Assembly (NCBI GenBank): GCA_005778045.1
Contig: SXKQ01000152.1
Coordinates: forward strand, 1-25,577
DNA from: Planctomycetia bacterium
Lineage (GTDB): Bacteria; Planctomycetota; UBA1135; GCA-002686595
Length of the DNA stretch: 25,577 nt
Reading direction: 5' to 3'
In this document: one piece after another, positions 16,028 through 22,567 of the stretch
How positions within the stretch are numbered: the stretch's first letter is position 1
How the letters are laid out: every line of letters starts with the position of its first letter
Translations under genes and position numbers: made by a program
The notes under the pieces: model-generated
Told to the model about the DNA's origin: nothing
What the model saw: only the letters and a program-made list of their open reading frames with translations
The model's database searches: none

Positions 16028-17125
16028 ATGAAGCAGACCGCCCTGCACGATGTCCACGCCGCCCACGGGGCCAAGCTGATCGAGTTCGGCGGTTGGCACA
16101 TGCCCGTGCAGTACGGGGCCATCCTCGACGAGGCGCGCTGCGTGCGCACCACGGCGGGACTGTTCGACTTGGGCCACATGGGACGCGTGCACGTGCGGGG
16201 CAAGGATCACCTGCGCTTCCTCGACCGCGTCTGCAGTAACTTCGTGGCGAAGATCCCGGTCGGTGCGATCCGCTACTCGCTGTTCTGCAAGCCCGACGGC
16301 AACCCGATCGACGACCTGCTCGTGTACCGCGAGGCCGACGCCGTCTATCTCGTGGTGAACGCCTCGAATACCCCGGTCGACCTCGCGTGGCTGCGCGAGC
16401 ACGCCCACGGCTTCGAGGTCGAGATCGACGACCAGAGCGATGCGACCGGCATGCTGGCGCTGCAGGGCCAGCGCTCGACCGACGTGCTGCAGAAGCTCGT
16501 CACGGACTGCGACCTCACGCAGATCGGCTACTACAAGTTCGGTTTCGGCACCGTGTGCGGGATCCCCAACACGCGCATCAGCCGCACGGGCTACACGGGC
16601 GAGCTCGGCTACGAGCTGTATCTCGACAACAAGGAGGTCGTGCGCGTGTGGGAGGCGATCCTCGCCGCCGGCGCTGGCATGGACGTGCGGCCGAGCGGCC
16701 TCGGCGCGCGCGACATCCTGCGGCTCGAGGCGGGCATGCCGCTCTACGGGCACGAGATCGACGCGACCCACAACCCGATCGAGGCCGGCCTCGACTTCGG
16801 CGTCTCCTTCAAGGAGGAGAAGGGCGACTGGATCGGTCGCGAGGCCCTGCTGGCCGTGCGCTCTGCGCCGCACAAGAAGCTCGTCGGAATCTCGACCGAC
16901 GGCCCGCGCGTGCCCCGGCAGGGCGCGCGCCTGTTCGCGGGCGCGACGGACGTCGGCTACGTCTGCTCCGGTGCCGTGTCCCCCACGCTCGGGACGAACA
17001 TCGCTTCGGTCTACGTCGCGCTCGACCGCGGCGTCATGGGCACCGCTCTCGAGGTCGACTTCAAGGGCAAGCGCCAGCCGTGCACGGTGCGCGAGCTCCC
17101 GTTCTTCTCTCGCACGCGCAAGTGA
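16028..17125 (+). CDS. gcvT: Glycine cleavage system T protein (aminomethyltransferase)
   Basis: This 365-residue enzyme transfers the methylene group from the aminomethyl-lipoyl arm of GcvH to tetrahydrofolate and releases ammonia. Family landmarks are FGGWHMPVQYG near the start, FDLGHMGRVHVRG, the catalytic-region NPIDDLLVYR (Asp95/Asp96), SRTGYTGELGYELY, and NPIEAGLDFGVSF in the substrate-binding part. The C-terminal beta-barrel domain begins near LVGISTDGPRVPRQGA. Length is normal for the family. ATG 16028 matches the expected N-terminus; no SD is visible. gcvH follows after 49 bases. The decarboxylase (gcvP) and the L-protein are not in the window, so the full complex must use genes elsewhere. 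Confidence 0.96.
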   Translation: MKQTALHDVHAAHGAKLIEFGGWHMPVQYGAILDEARCVRTTAGLFDLGHMGRVHVRGKDHLRFLDRVCSNFVAKIPVGAIRYSLFCKPDGNPIDDLLVYREADAVYLVVNASNTPVDLAWLREHAHGFEVEIDDQSDATGMLALQGQRSTDVLQKLVTDCDLTQIGYYKFGFGTVCGIPNTRISRTGYTGELGYELYLDNKEVVRVWEAILAAGAGMDVRPSGLGARDILRLEAGMPLYGHEIDATHNPIEAGLDFGVSFKEEKGDWIGREALLAVRSAPHKKLVGISTDGPRVPRQGARLFAGATDVGYVCSGAVSPTLGTNIASVYVALDRGVMGTALEVDFKGKRQPCTVRELPFFSRTRK

Positions 17126-17174
17126 GCGTGCGTCCCGACTCCCCCACCACCCTGTTCCAGGCCCAGCCTCCACC

Positions 17175-17573
17175 ATGCGCCCCAACGACCGCAAGTACGC
17201 CCAGTCCCACGAGTGGGTCAAGCTCGACGGCGACGTCGCCATCATCGGCATCACCGACTTCGCCGTGCAGGAGCTCTCCAACGGCAACGAGTCGGACCTC
17301 GTCTACTGCGACCTGCCCGACGCTGGTCGCATGCTCGCCTCCGGCGAGACCTTCGGCGAGATCGAGTCGGTCAAGGCCGTGAGCGACCTCTACGCTCCGA
17401 TCGCGGGCGAGGTGCTCGAGACCAACGCGGCCATCGAGGACCACCTCGAGATCCTCTCGAAGGATCCCTGGGGCGCGGGCTGGATCATCAAGATCAAGCC
17501 GGAGAGCAAGAAGCTCGATGGCCTGATGGACGCGGCGGAATACGAGAAGTTCGTCGCCGCGAAGAAGCACTAG
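17175..17573 (+). CDS. gcvH: Glycine cleavage system H protein (lipoyl carrier)
   Basis: The product has 132 residues. The lipoylation site is Lys67 in GEIESVKAVSDLYAP, the standard GcvH motif. The start YAQSHEWVKLDGD and the end GLMDAAEYEKFV are also typical. Lipoyl-GcvH shuttles the aminomethyl group between the P, T and L proteins and can pass octanoyl or lipoyl groups to other complexes. It lies 49 bases after gcvT and 30 bases before the LipM-type transferase gene, strongly suggesting one operon that makes and loads the carrier. ATG 17175 has no SD before it. Confidence 0.97.
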   Translation: MRPNDRKYAQSHEWVKLDGDVAIIGITDFAVQELSNGNESDLVYCDLPDAGRMLASGETFGEIESVKAVSDLYAPIAGEVLETNAAIEDHLEILSKDPWGAGWIIKIKPESKKLDGLMDAAEYEKFVAAKKH

Positions 17574-17603
17574 GCCGCGCCCACGGCGCCGCACCCGGCC
17601 GCG

Positions 17604-18332
17604 ATGGAAACGTGGCGCCTCGTCACGACGTGGAACGCGCAGCCCGCGTTCAACCTCGGCCTCGACGAGGCGCTGCTCGAATCGTCGGGCGCGCCCGTGA
17701 CGGTGCGCTTCTACTCTTGGAAGCCGGGCGCGCTGTCGCTCGGCTACTTCCAGCGGCTCGAGGAGGTCCCTGCGGCGCTCGAAGCGCGTGCCGTCGTGCG
17801 GCGCTTCACCGGTGGCGGAGCGATCCACCACCAACGCGAGCTGACCTTCTCGATCGCCGCCGACGCGGAGCATCCGCTGTACCGCGGGCCGCTTGCCGAG
17901 TCCTACGCGCGCGTGCATGCGGCCGTGGCACGCGCGCTCGCGACGCTGGGCGTCACGGCCGAGCTGCGCGGAGAGCGCAGCCTTGCCAGCGAGCGCGAGG
18001 GCACGGGCATGTGCTTCCACAAGTCCTCGCCGCTCGACCTCGTTTGGAACGAGCGCAAGGGCGTCGGCTCGGCCCAGCGCCGCTCGAAGGGGCGCGTGCT
18101 GCACCACGGCTCGATCAAGCTCGGCACCACGCCGCTCGAGGGCGACATCGCGACTCTCGAGCATGTCGCGCGGGGGCTCGAGCCCGAGAGCTTCGCCCCG
18201 CGCCTGCGCGAGGCCTTCGAGGCGCATTTCGGCGTGAAGCTGGTCGCGGACGTGCCCGACGCCCTCGAGCGCGGCCGCGCCAAGGAGCTCGCCGTGCGCT
18301 TTGCCTCGGACGAGTTCCTGCGCCGTCGCTGA
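17604..18332 (+). CDS. LipM-type octanoyltransferase / lipoate-protein ligase A family protein
   Basis: The product has 242 residues and belongs to the biotin/lipoate A/B ligase fold. RRFTGGGAIHH (66-76) is the substrate-binding motif. TGMCFHKSS (134-142) places Cys137 where LipM-type octanoyltransferases have their acyl-thioester Cys. GVGSAQRRSKGRVLHHGSI (153-171), with Lys152 just before it, matches the conserved Lys region. There is no C-terminal accessory domain as in ATP-dependent LplA. LipM moves octanoate from acyl carrier protein to GcvH, after which LipA adds sulfur. With gcvH just 30 bases upstream, that assignment fits best, but LplA- or LipL-like activity cannot be excluded. lipA is not in the window. 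No SD precedes ATG 17604. Confidence 0.85.
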   Translation: METWRLVTTWNAQPAFNLGLDEALLESSGAPVTVRFYSWKPGALSLGYFQRLEEVPAALEARAVVRRFTGGGAIHHQRELTFSIAADAEHPLYRGPLAESYARVHAAVARALATLGVTAELRGERSLASEREGTGMCFHKSSPLDLVWNERKGVGSAQRRSKGRVLHHGSIKLGTTPLEGDIATLEHVARGLEPESFAPRLREAFEAHFGVKLVADVPDALERGRAKELAVRFASDEFLRRR

Positions 18333-18369
18333 GAGCCGCGTACGCGGTGGTAGCCTTGGCGCGCACTCG

Positions 18370-19830
18370 ATGCGCCGCGCTCTCGCCACCCTCGCCCTGT
18401 CTTGGCTCTCCGCCTGCGGTGAGAGTGAGCCGCCGCGACCCAACGTCCTGCTCATCACGGTCGACACACTGCGCGCCGATCGGCTCGCACCCGACACGAC
18501 CCCGCGACTGGACGCCTTCGCGCGCGAGTGCGCGCACTTCCCGGTCGCCGCCACGCCCCGCGCGAAGACCACGCCGGCGGTGGCCTCGCTGCTCACGGGC
18601 CGCTTTCCTCACGACCATGGCGTGCGCGACCTCGCGGCCCCGCTCGGGCGCCACGTGCCGCTCCTGCAGGAGCGGCTGCGCGAGCACGGGTACCGTACAG
18701 GCGCGATCGTCGGCAACTGGGTGCTTGCGGACGCGCGCTCTGGGCTCGCCCGCGGCTTCGACCTGTGGTGCGAGAGCCTGCCCCAGCAGGGCGGCGTGCC
18801 CCCGGACCTCGTGCCCGAGCGCACCGCGGCGTCGCTGACCGACGCCGCGCTCGTCGTCCTCAGGCTCGCGCTGCCGCCCGACGCGGAGTTCGAGCCCCGC
18901 ACGGCGTTGCGAGCGGGCGACGAGCCCTGGTTCCTGTGGCTGCACTACATGGATCCGCACGGCGCTTACCAGCCGCCCCCGCGCTTTGTCGCGCCGGCCT
19001 CCGGGGAACCGGTGAGCGTCGCTCCCGCAGGCTCGCGCCAGCGCGTGGCGCGCCACAACGTGCCGGCCGAGGCATGGCTCTCCGCCGACACGTTCGACGC
19101 CGCCGTCGTGCGCGCACGCTACGACGGTGAGGTGCGCTACCTCGATGCCGAACTCGGCCGGCTCTTCGATGCGCTGCGCGAGGCCGGGCTGCTTGAGACC
19201 ACCGTCGTCGTGCTCACCGCCGACCACGGCGAGAGCCTCGGCGAGCAGGGTTACTACTTCGAGCACGGCGCAAACGCCGCCGAGAGCACCATCCACGTGC
19301 CGTTCCTCGTGCACACGCCCGCGCTTGCCGCCGGGCAGCGGCACACGCCGCTCTCGCTCGCCGATGCGACTCCGACCCTGCTCGATCTGCTCGCTCTTCC
19401 GCCCTTGCCGCCGGCTTCCTCACCGGTGCGTGGCGAGTCCGTGCTGGACGCGCTGCGTGGTGCCGCGCCGCGTGCGCGACCGCTCTTCAGCGAGAAAGTC
19501 GAGCGCACGGATCTCGACGGGGCCGTCCAGCAGAAGGCCGTCCGGCTGGGCGACTGGAAGCTCGTGCGCAGCTTCGCGCCGCGATCCTTGCCCTCGGGAG
19601 AGCGCGAGCTCGCGCTGCTGAAGGAGGAGCTATTCGACCTGTCCGGGCCGGGAGGCGAGGACTTCGACCTCGCGGCCGTCAAGCCCGCCGGCGCCCCGCT
19701 CGGCGAGCTGCGTCGCGCGCTCGACGCCTTCGTGGCCGCGGACCCCGACCTCGCCCAGCTCCGCATGCGCCCGCAGCTCCAGGAGACCGACTCCGAGACC
19801 GCGCGCGCCCTGCGCGCGCTGGGTTACTAG
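18370..19830 (+). CDS. Lipoprotein of the alkaline phosphatase/sulfatase superfamily, lacking the formylglycine Cys/Ser
   Basis: The product has 486 residues and starts with a lipoprotein signal ending in the lipobox LSAC (Cys16). NVLLITVDTLRADRL supplies the first metal-binding acids (Asp32, and Asp37 nearby). LHYMDPHGAYQPP (His192, Asp195, His197) and LTADHGESLGEQG (Asp285, His286) are the usual sulfatase-fold motifs. At the catalytic position, where true sulfatases have C/S-x-P-x-R, the sequence is TTPAV before ASLLTG, so Thr67 replaces the residue that becomes formylglycine and the Arg is lost. It may be a phosphodiesterase, a phospho-transferase or an atypical hydrolase acting on the cell envelope. 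It starts 37 bases after the transferase gene; a functional link to glycine cleavage is not evident. Confidence 0.82.
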   Translation: MRRALATLALSWLSACGESEPPRPNVLLITVDTLRADRLAPDTTPRLDAFARECAHFPVAATPRAKTTPAVASLLTGRFPHDHGVRDLAAPLGRHVPLLQERLREHGYRTGAIVGNWVLADARSGLARGFDLWCESLPQQGGVPPDLVPERTAASLTDAALVVLRLALPPDAEFEPRTALRAGDEPWFLWLHYMDPHGAYQPPPRFVAPASGEPVSVAPAGSRQRVARHNVPAEAWLSADTFDAAVVRARYDGEVRYLDAELGRLFDALREAGLLETTVVVLTADHGESLGEQGYYFEHGANAAESTIHVPFLVHTPALAAGQRHTPLSLADATPTLLDLLALPPLPPASSPVRGESVLDALRGAAPRARPLFSEKVERTDLDGAVQQKAVRLGDWKLVRSFAPRSLPSGERELALLKEELFDLSGPGGEDFDLAAVKPAGAPLGELRRALDAFVAADPDLAQLRMRPQLQETDSETARALRALGY

Positions 19831-19835
19831 GGCGC

Positions 19836-19852
19836 GCGGGGACCGCTGCTCC
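19836..19852 (+). terminator. Weak hairpin after the sulfatase-fold gene
   Basis: GGGGA and TCCCC pair over 5 bp with a 7-base loop, 6 bases past the stop codon. It is short and lacks a U-run. The 129-base gap holds no gene. Confidence 0.25.
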
Positions 19853-19938
19853 CCGAGCGCTCGCCCCGCGAGGCCCCCGCGAGGGGGAGGTCGCTCGCGC
19901 CTGCCCGCCTCCCCTTCGGATCCTTCGCTACCGGGCCA

Positions 19939-19958
19939 CCCGCGCCGCAGGGCGCGGG
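19939..19958 (-). terminator. GC-rich hairpin at the 3' end of the tRNA-Gln pair
   Basis: CCCGCGCC (19939-19946) and GGCGCGGG (19951-19958) form a perfect 8-bp stem with the loop GCAG, one base beyond the encoded CCA of tRNA-Gln(CUG) on the minus strand. It fits a terminator or processing structure. Confidence 0.45.
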
Positions 19959-19959
19959 A

Positions 19960-20033
19960 TGGTTACCCCGCATGGATTCGAACCATGAATGAGAGAACCA
20001 GAATCTCTAGTGTTACCGTTACACCACGGGGTA
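19960..20033 (-). tRNA. tRNA-Gln (anticodon CUG)
   Basis: The cloverleaf folds completely: acceptor TACCCCG/CGGGGTA, D-arm GTGT/ACAC with loop AACGGTA, anticodon stem AGAGA/TCTCT with loop TTCTGGT (anticodon CTG), a 4-base variable region, and T-arm CATGG/CCATG with loop TTCGAAT. The discriminator is A and the 3' CCA is encoded (19960-19962). It lies 17 bases downstream of tRNA-Gln(UUG) with the same D-arm. Confidence 0.95.
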
Positions 20034-20050
20034 ACGCGTAGCCTCGGAAG

Positions 20051-20124
20051 TGGTTACCCGACCTGGATTCGAACCAGGAACGAGAGGACCAAAACCTCTT
20101 GTGTTACCGTTACACCATCGGGTA
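20051..20124 (-). tRNA. tRNA-Gln (anticodon UUG)
   Basis: The cloverleaf is complete: acceptor TACCCGA/TCGGGTA, D-arm GTGT/ACAC with loop AACGGTA, anticodon stem AGAGG/CCTCT with loop TTTTGGT (anticodon TTG), a 4-base variable region, and T-arm CCTGG/CCAGG with loop TTCGAAT. The discriminator is A and CCA is encoded (20051-20053). It is transcribed first of the pair, just behind a good promoter. Confidence 0.96.
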
Positions 20125-20139
20125 GCCGAAGGGGCGAGG

Positions 20140-20168
20140 ATTGAACCAGCCGCGCCGCCCCGCGTCAA
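20140..20168 (-). promoter_or_regulatory. Promoter of the tRNA-Gln pair
   Basis: On the minus strand TTGACG (20163-20168) and TTCAAT (20140-20145) are exactly 17 bases apart, matching the sigma70 consensus at five and four of six positions. The tRNA 5' end is 16 bases beyond the -10, leaving a leader of roughly 8 bases. Position and quality make this the best promoter seen in the window. Confidence 0.7.
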
Positions 20169-20243
20169 TCGTCCAGCGGCCCTACGGGCCTGAATCGGGC
20201 GGTTGCAACCGGGCGCGAGCCGGTCCGAGGCCGGGACGAACCC

Positions 20244-21497
20244 CTAGCGGCAACCGCGGCGCACGAGGTTGAGCGCCACGTGCGCCGCGTAGCGCCGGAT
20301 CGAGGCGCGATCGACGGCCGGGAAGCGCTGCTCGAAGGCCTCGAGACGACCGCGGCTCGACAGGCCGAACCAGACGAGGCCCACGGGCTTCTCTGGCGTG
20401 CCCCCGTCGGGTCCGGCGATCCCGGTGATCGAGACGGCAAAGTCGGCGCCCGAGCGCTCTGCGGCCCCCTGAGCGAGCGCCAGAGCCACCTCGCGGCTGA
20501 CGGCTCCGTAGCGCTCGATCAGGGCCGGGTCGACGCCCAGCGTGCGCGCCTTGGACTCGTTCGAGTAGGTCACCCAGCCCGTTTTGAACACGCGGCTCGC
20601 GCCGGCGACGTCGGTGACGAGCTCGGCCACCAGCCCACCGGTGCAGGACTCGGCCAGAGCGAGCGTGAGTCCACGCTCCGCGAGCTGCCTCACGACCGCC
20701 GCGCCCGGCCGCGGGTCGTCCTCGGAGTAGATCTCCTCGGCGAAGCGCGCGCGCACCTCGGCTGCGCGCGTCGCGACCTGCAAACGTGCGCCCTCGACGC
20801 TCTCGCCCTTCCCGAGCAGGGTGACCTTGAGGATCCCGGTGTGCGCGGTCACGCCCATCAGCGGCGTGGCGCCGCGCGCCATCCAGTCGCCGGCTCGATC
20901 CGAAAAGGAGCTCTCGGGCAAGCCGAGCAGGTAGAAGGAATGCCGCACGATGCCCGGCCCCTGCCCGCAGGTCGAGCGCAGCCACGGCAGGAGCTCGCGC
21001 CGCAGCATGTCCTTCATCTCGTGGGGCGGGCCGGGCAGGACGCACAGGGTGCCGCCGTCGATCCACACGCGGAAGCCGGGCGCGGTTCCGATGGCGTTCG
21101 ACATCACCTGCGCGCCGCGCGGGAACCACGCCTGACGTTCGTTCGAGGCCGGCATGTCGCGCTGGCGGCGCGCGTAGCTCTCCTTCAGGGCCGTGAGCAC
21201 CGCCTCGTCGCGCTCGAGCGGCACGCCGGCGGCGCCCGCCGCCGCCTCACGCGTCACGTCGTCGAGCGTGGGTCCGATGCCGCCGGTGCACACGACGAGC
21301 TGATAGCGAGCGCACAGGTCGTAGAACGCGCTCTCGAGGTCGCCCTTGCGGTCGCCGAGCACGACGAAACGCTCGACCACGATGCCGAGCTCCGCGAGCG
21401 CCAGCGCGATCGCGCCCGAGTTGCTGTCGGGATAGTCGCCCGCGAGCAGCTCGTCCCCTACCGCGACACAGGCCGCGCGCCGCACTTCACCGAGCAT
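20244..21497 (-). CDS. cinA: CinA: putative nicotinamide-nucleotide amidase with CinA N-terminal domain
   Basis: The product has 417 residues in the usual two-domain form. The N-terminal molybdopterin-binding-like domain (about 7-170) has VGDELLAGDYPDSN, CTGGIGPTLDDVTREA (70-85) and LPGPPHEM (154-161), and in characterised homologues hydrolyses ADP-ribose. The C-terminal PncC domain (about 260-415) has AESCTGG (282-288) and GIAGPDGG (359-366) and deamidates nicotinamide mononucleotide for NAD recycling. The length is normal and both motifs are intact. ATG 21497 has AAGGAG 7 bases upstream. It starts 15 bases after the tatC stop, so the two are probably co-transcribed. A role in competence or damage response, implied by the name, is not shown by this context. 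Confidence 0.93.
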   Translation of the reverse strand: MLGEVRRAACVAVGDELLAGDYPDSNSGAIALALAELGIVVERFVVLGDRKGDLESAFYDLCARYQLVVCTGGIGPTLDDVTREAAAGAAGVPLERDEAVLTALKESYARRQRDMPASNERQAWFPRGAQVMSNAIGTAPGFRVWIDGGTLCVLPGPPHEMKDMLRRELLPWLRSTCGQGPGIVRHSFYLLGLPESSFSDRAGDWMARGATPLMGVTAHTGILKVTLLGKGESVEGARLQVATRAAEVRARFAEEIYSEDDPRPGAAVVRQLAERGLTLALAESCTGGLVAELVTDVAGASRVFKTGWVTYSNESKARTLGVDPALIERYGAVSREVALALAQGAAERSGADFAVSITGIAGPDGGTPEKPVGLVWFGLSSRGRLEAFEQRFPAVDRASIRRYAAHVALNLVRRGCR

Positions 21498-21512
21498 CGC
21501 TCGCTCCTTCGC

Positions 21513-22412
21513 TCACGCCGCACCTGCGCTGAAGTCGCGCGGCTTGGGCAGGAACCAAGTCCACAGGAGGCCGACTTCATACAGCAGGATCATCGGCCCC
21601 GCCGCGAGGAACTGCGTGATCGGATCGGGCGGCGTGAGGATCCCGCCGACGATGAACGCGACGAGGATGAAGTAGGGCCGGAAGCGCACGAGGCTGCGCC
21701 GCTCGACGATGCCGACCTTGACCAGCAGGTACATCAGCACCGGCAGCTGAAACATGAGCCCGAGCGCGAGCGTCACGGCCTGCAACCAGTCGAGGTAGGG
21801 CGCCACGGACGCGATGTAGGTCACCTTCTCCGGCGCGAACACCGTGACCATGAACTTGAAGCCGAAGGGGCACATCACGTAGTAGCCGAACAGCACACCG
21901 GCCACGAAGAGCCCGACGGTGATCGGGAAAAACTTCAGGATCGCCCGGCGCTCGTTGGGGTAGAGACCCGCGGCCACGAATTGCCACAACTGCCAGAGCA
22001 GGATCGGCATTCCCAGCACCAGCGCGGCGATGATGCAGATGCGCATCACGACCGAGAAGCCGTCGCCGACGCCGACCAGCGTCATGCGCTGGGAAACCGT
22101 GAAGTTATCCTGCAGCCGATTGTCGGTCGGGTCCTCGACCACGAAGTACTTCGTGCGCGGCGTGTCGGGCGCGGTCAGGCGCTCTTCCGTGAGGATCGCC
22201 TCGTACTTCGCGCGCTGCTCGAGGTCGACCTCGGCCAGCACGTCGTTCATCGGCCGGGCGACGATGTCGAAGATCGGGTCGTACAAGTAAAAGGCGACGC
22301 AGAAAGCCACCACCACCGCGACCGCGCCTCGGAAGAGCCGCGTACGCAGCTCCCGCAGGTGTTCGCCCAGCGACATGCGCGAGTGCTGAAACGGATCCTC
22401 TTCTTCGGCCAT
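21513..22412 (-). CDS. tatC: TatC, twin-arginine translocase core subunit
   Basis: The product has 299 residues. The start is typical: SLGEHLRELRTRLFRGAVAVV leads into the first membrane helix. The conserved QLWQFVAAGLYPNERR and FGFKFMV segments follow, then the remaining helices and TPPDPITQFLAAGPMILLYEVG near the end. TatC recognises twin-arginine signal peptides and exports folded proteins across the inner membrane. The first periplasmic loop (about 48-118) is longer than in E. coli TatC and is charged (EEDLEQR-like and PRTKYFVVEDPTDN segments). tatA/tatB genes are not in the window. ATG 22412 gives the expected cytoplasmic N-terminus; no SD is visible. The gap to the next gene carries that gene's terminator. 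Confidence 0.95.
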   Translation of the reverse strand: MAEEEDPFQHSRMSLGEHLRELRTRLFRGAVAVVVAFCVAFYLYDPIFDIVARPMNDVLAEVDLEQRAKYEAILTEERLTAPDTPRTKYFVVEDPTDNRLQDNFTVSQRMTLVGVGDGFSVVMRICIIAALVLGMPILLWQLWQFVAAGLYPNERRAILKFFPITVGLFVAGVLFGYYVMCPFGFKFMVTVFAPEKVTYIASVAPYLDWLQAVTLALGLMFQLPVLMYLLVKVGIVERRSLVRFRPYFILVAFIVGGILTPPDPITQFLAAGPMILLYEVGLLWTWFLPKPRDFSAGAA

Positions 22413-22471
22413 GGACGCAGAAATGTAGCGGCGCTGGGCCCGACGGCGAGCGTGCGTTCCACGAAGCTCAC

Positions 22472-22513
22472 AAAAAGTCGCACGGGCGAGCTCACTTGGA
22501 GCCCGCCCGTGCG
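22472..22513 (-). terminator. Intrinsic terminator of the BRCT-like gene
   Basis: The arms 22479-22493 and 22499-22513 form a 15-bp stem with one mismatch and a 5-base loop. On the minus strand the stem is followed after two bases by five T (22472-22476). It lies 55 bases after the stop of the BRCT-like gene and about 60 bases before tatC. It is the clearest Rho-independent terminator in the window. Confidence 0.85.
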
Positions 22514-22567
22514 AAGAATCCGTCGCCTGTGGTCAGTGCGACCGCAGGTGCGCGACCGGCTGGATGC

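Noticed and set aside
18301..18369. In-frame upstream extension of the sulfatase-fold gene
   Set aside because: It overlaps the end of the LipM-type gene, and the ATG at 18370 gives a clean lipoprotein signal with lipobox.
20200..20211. Perfect 12-base palindrome (CGGTTGCAACCG) upstream of the tRNA-Gln promoter and downstream of cinA
   Set aside because: A single short palindrome with no second copy seen and no known operator match. It might help end cinA transcription, but too little supports a call.
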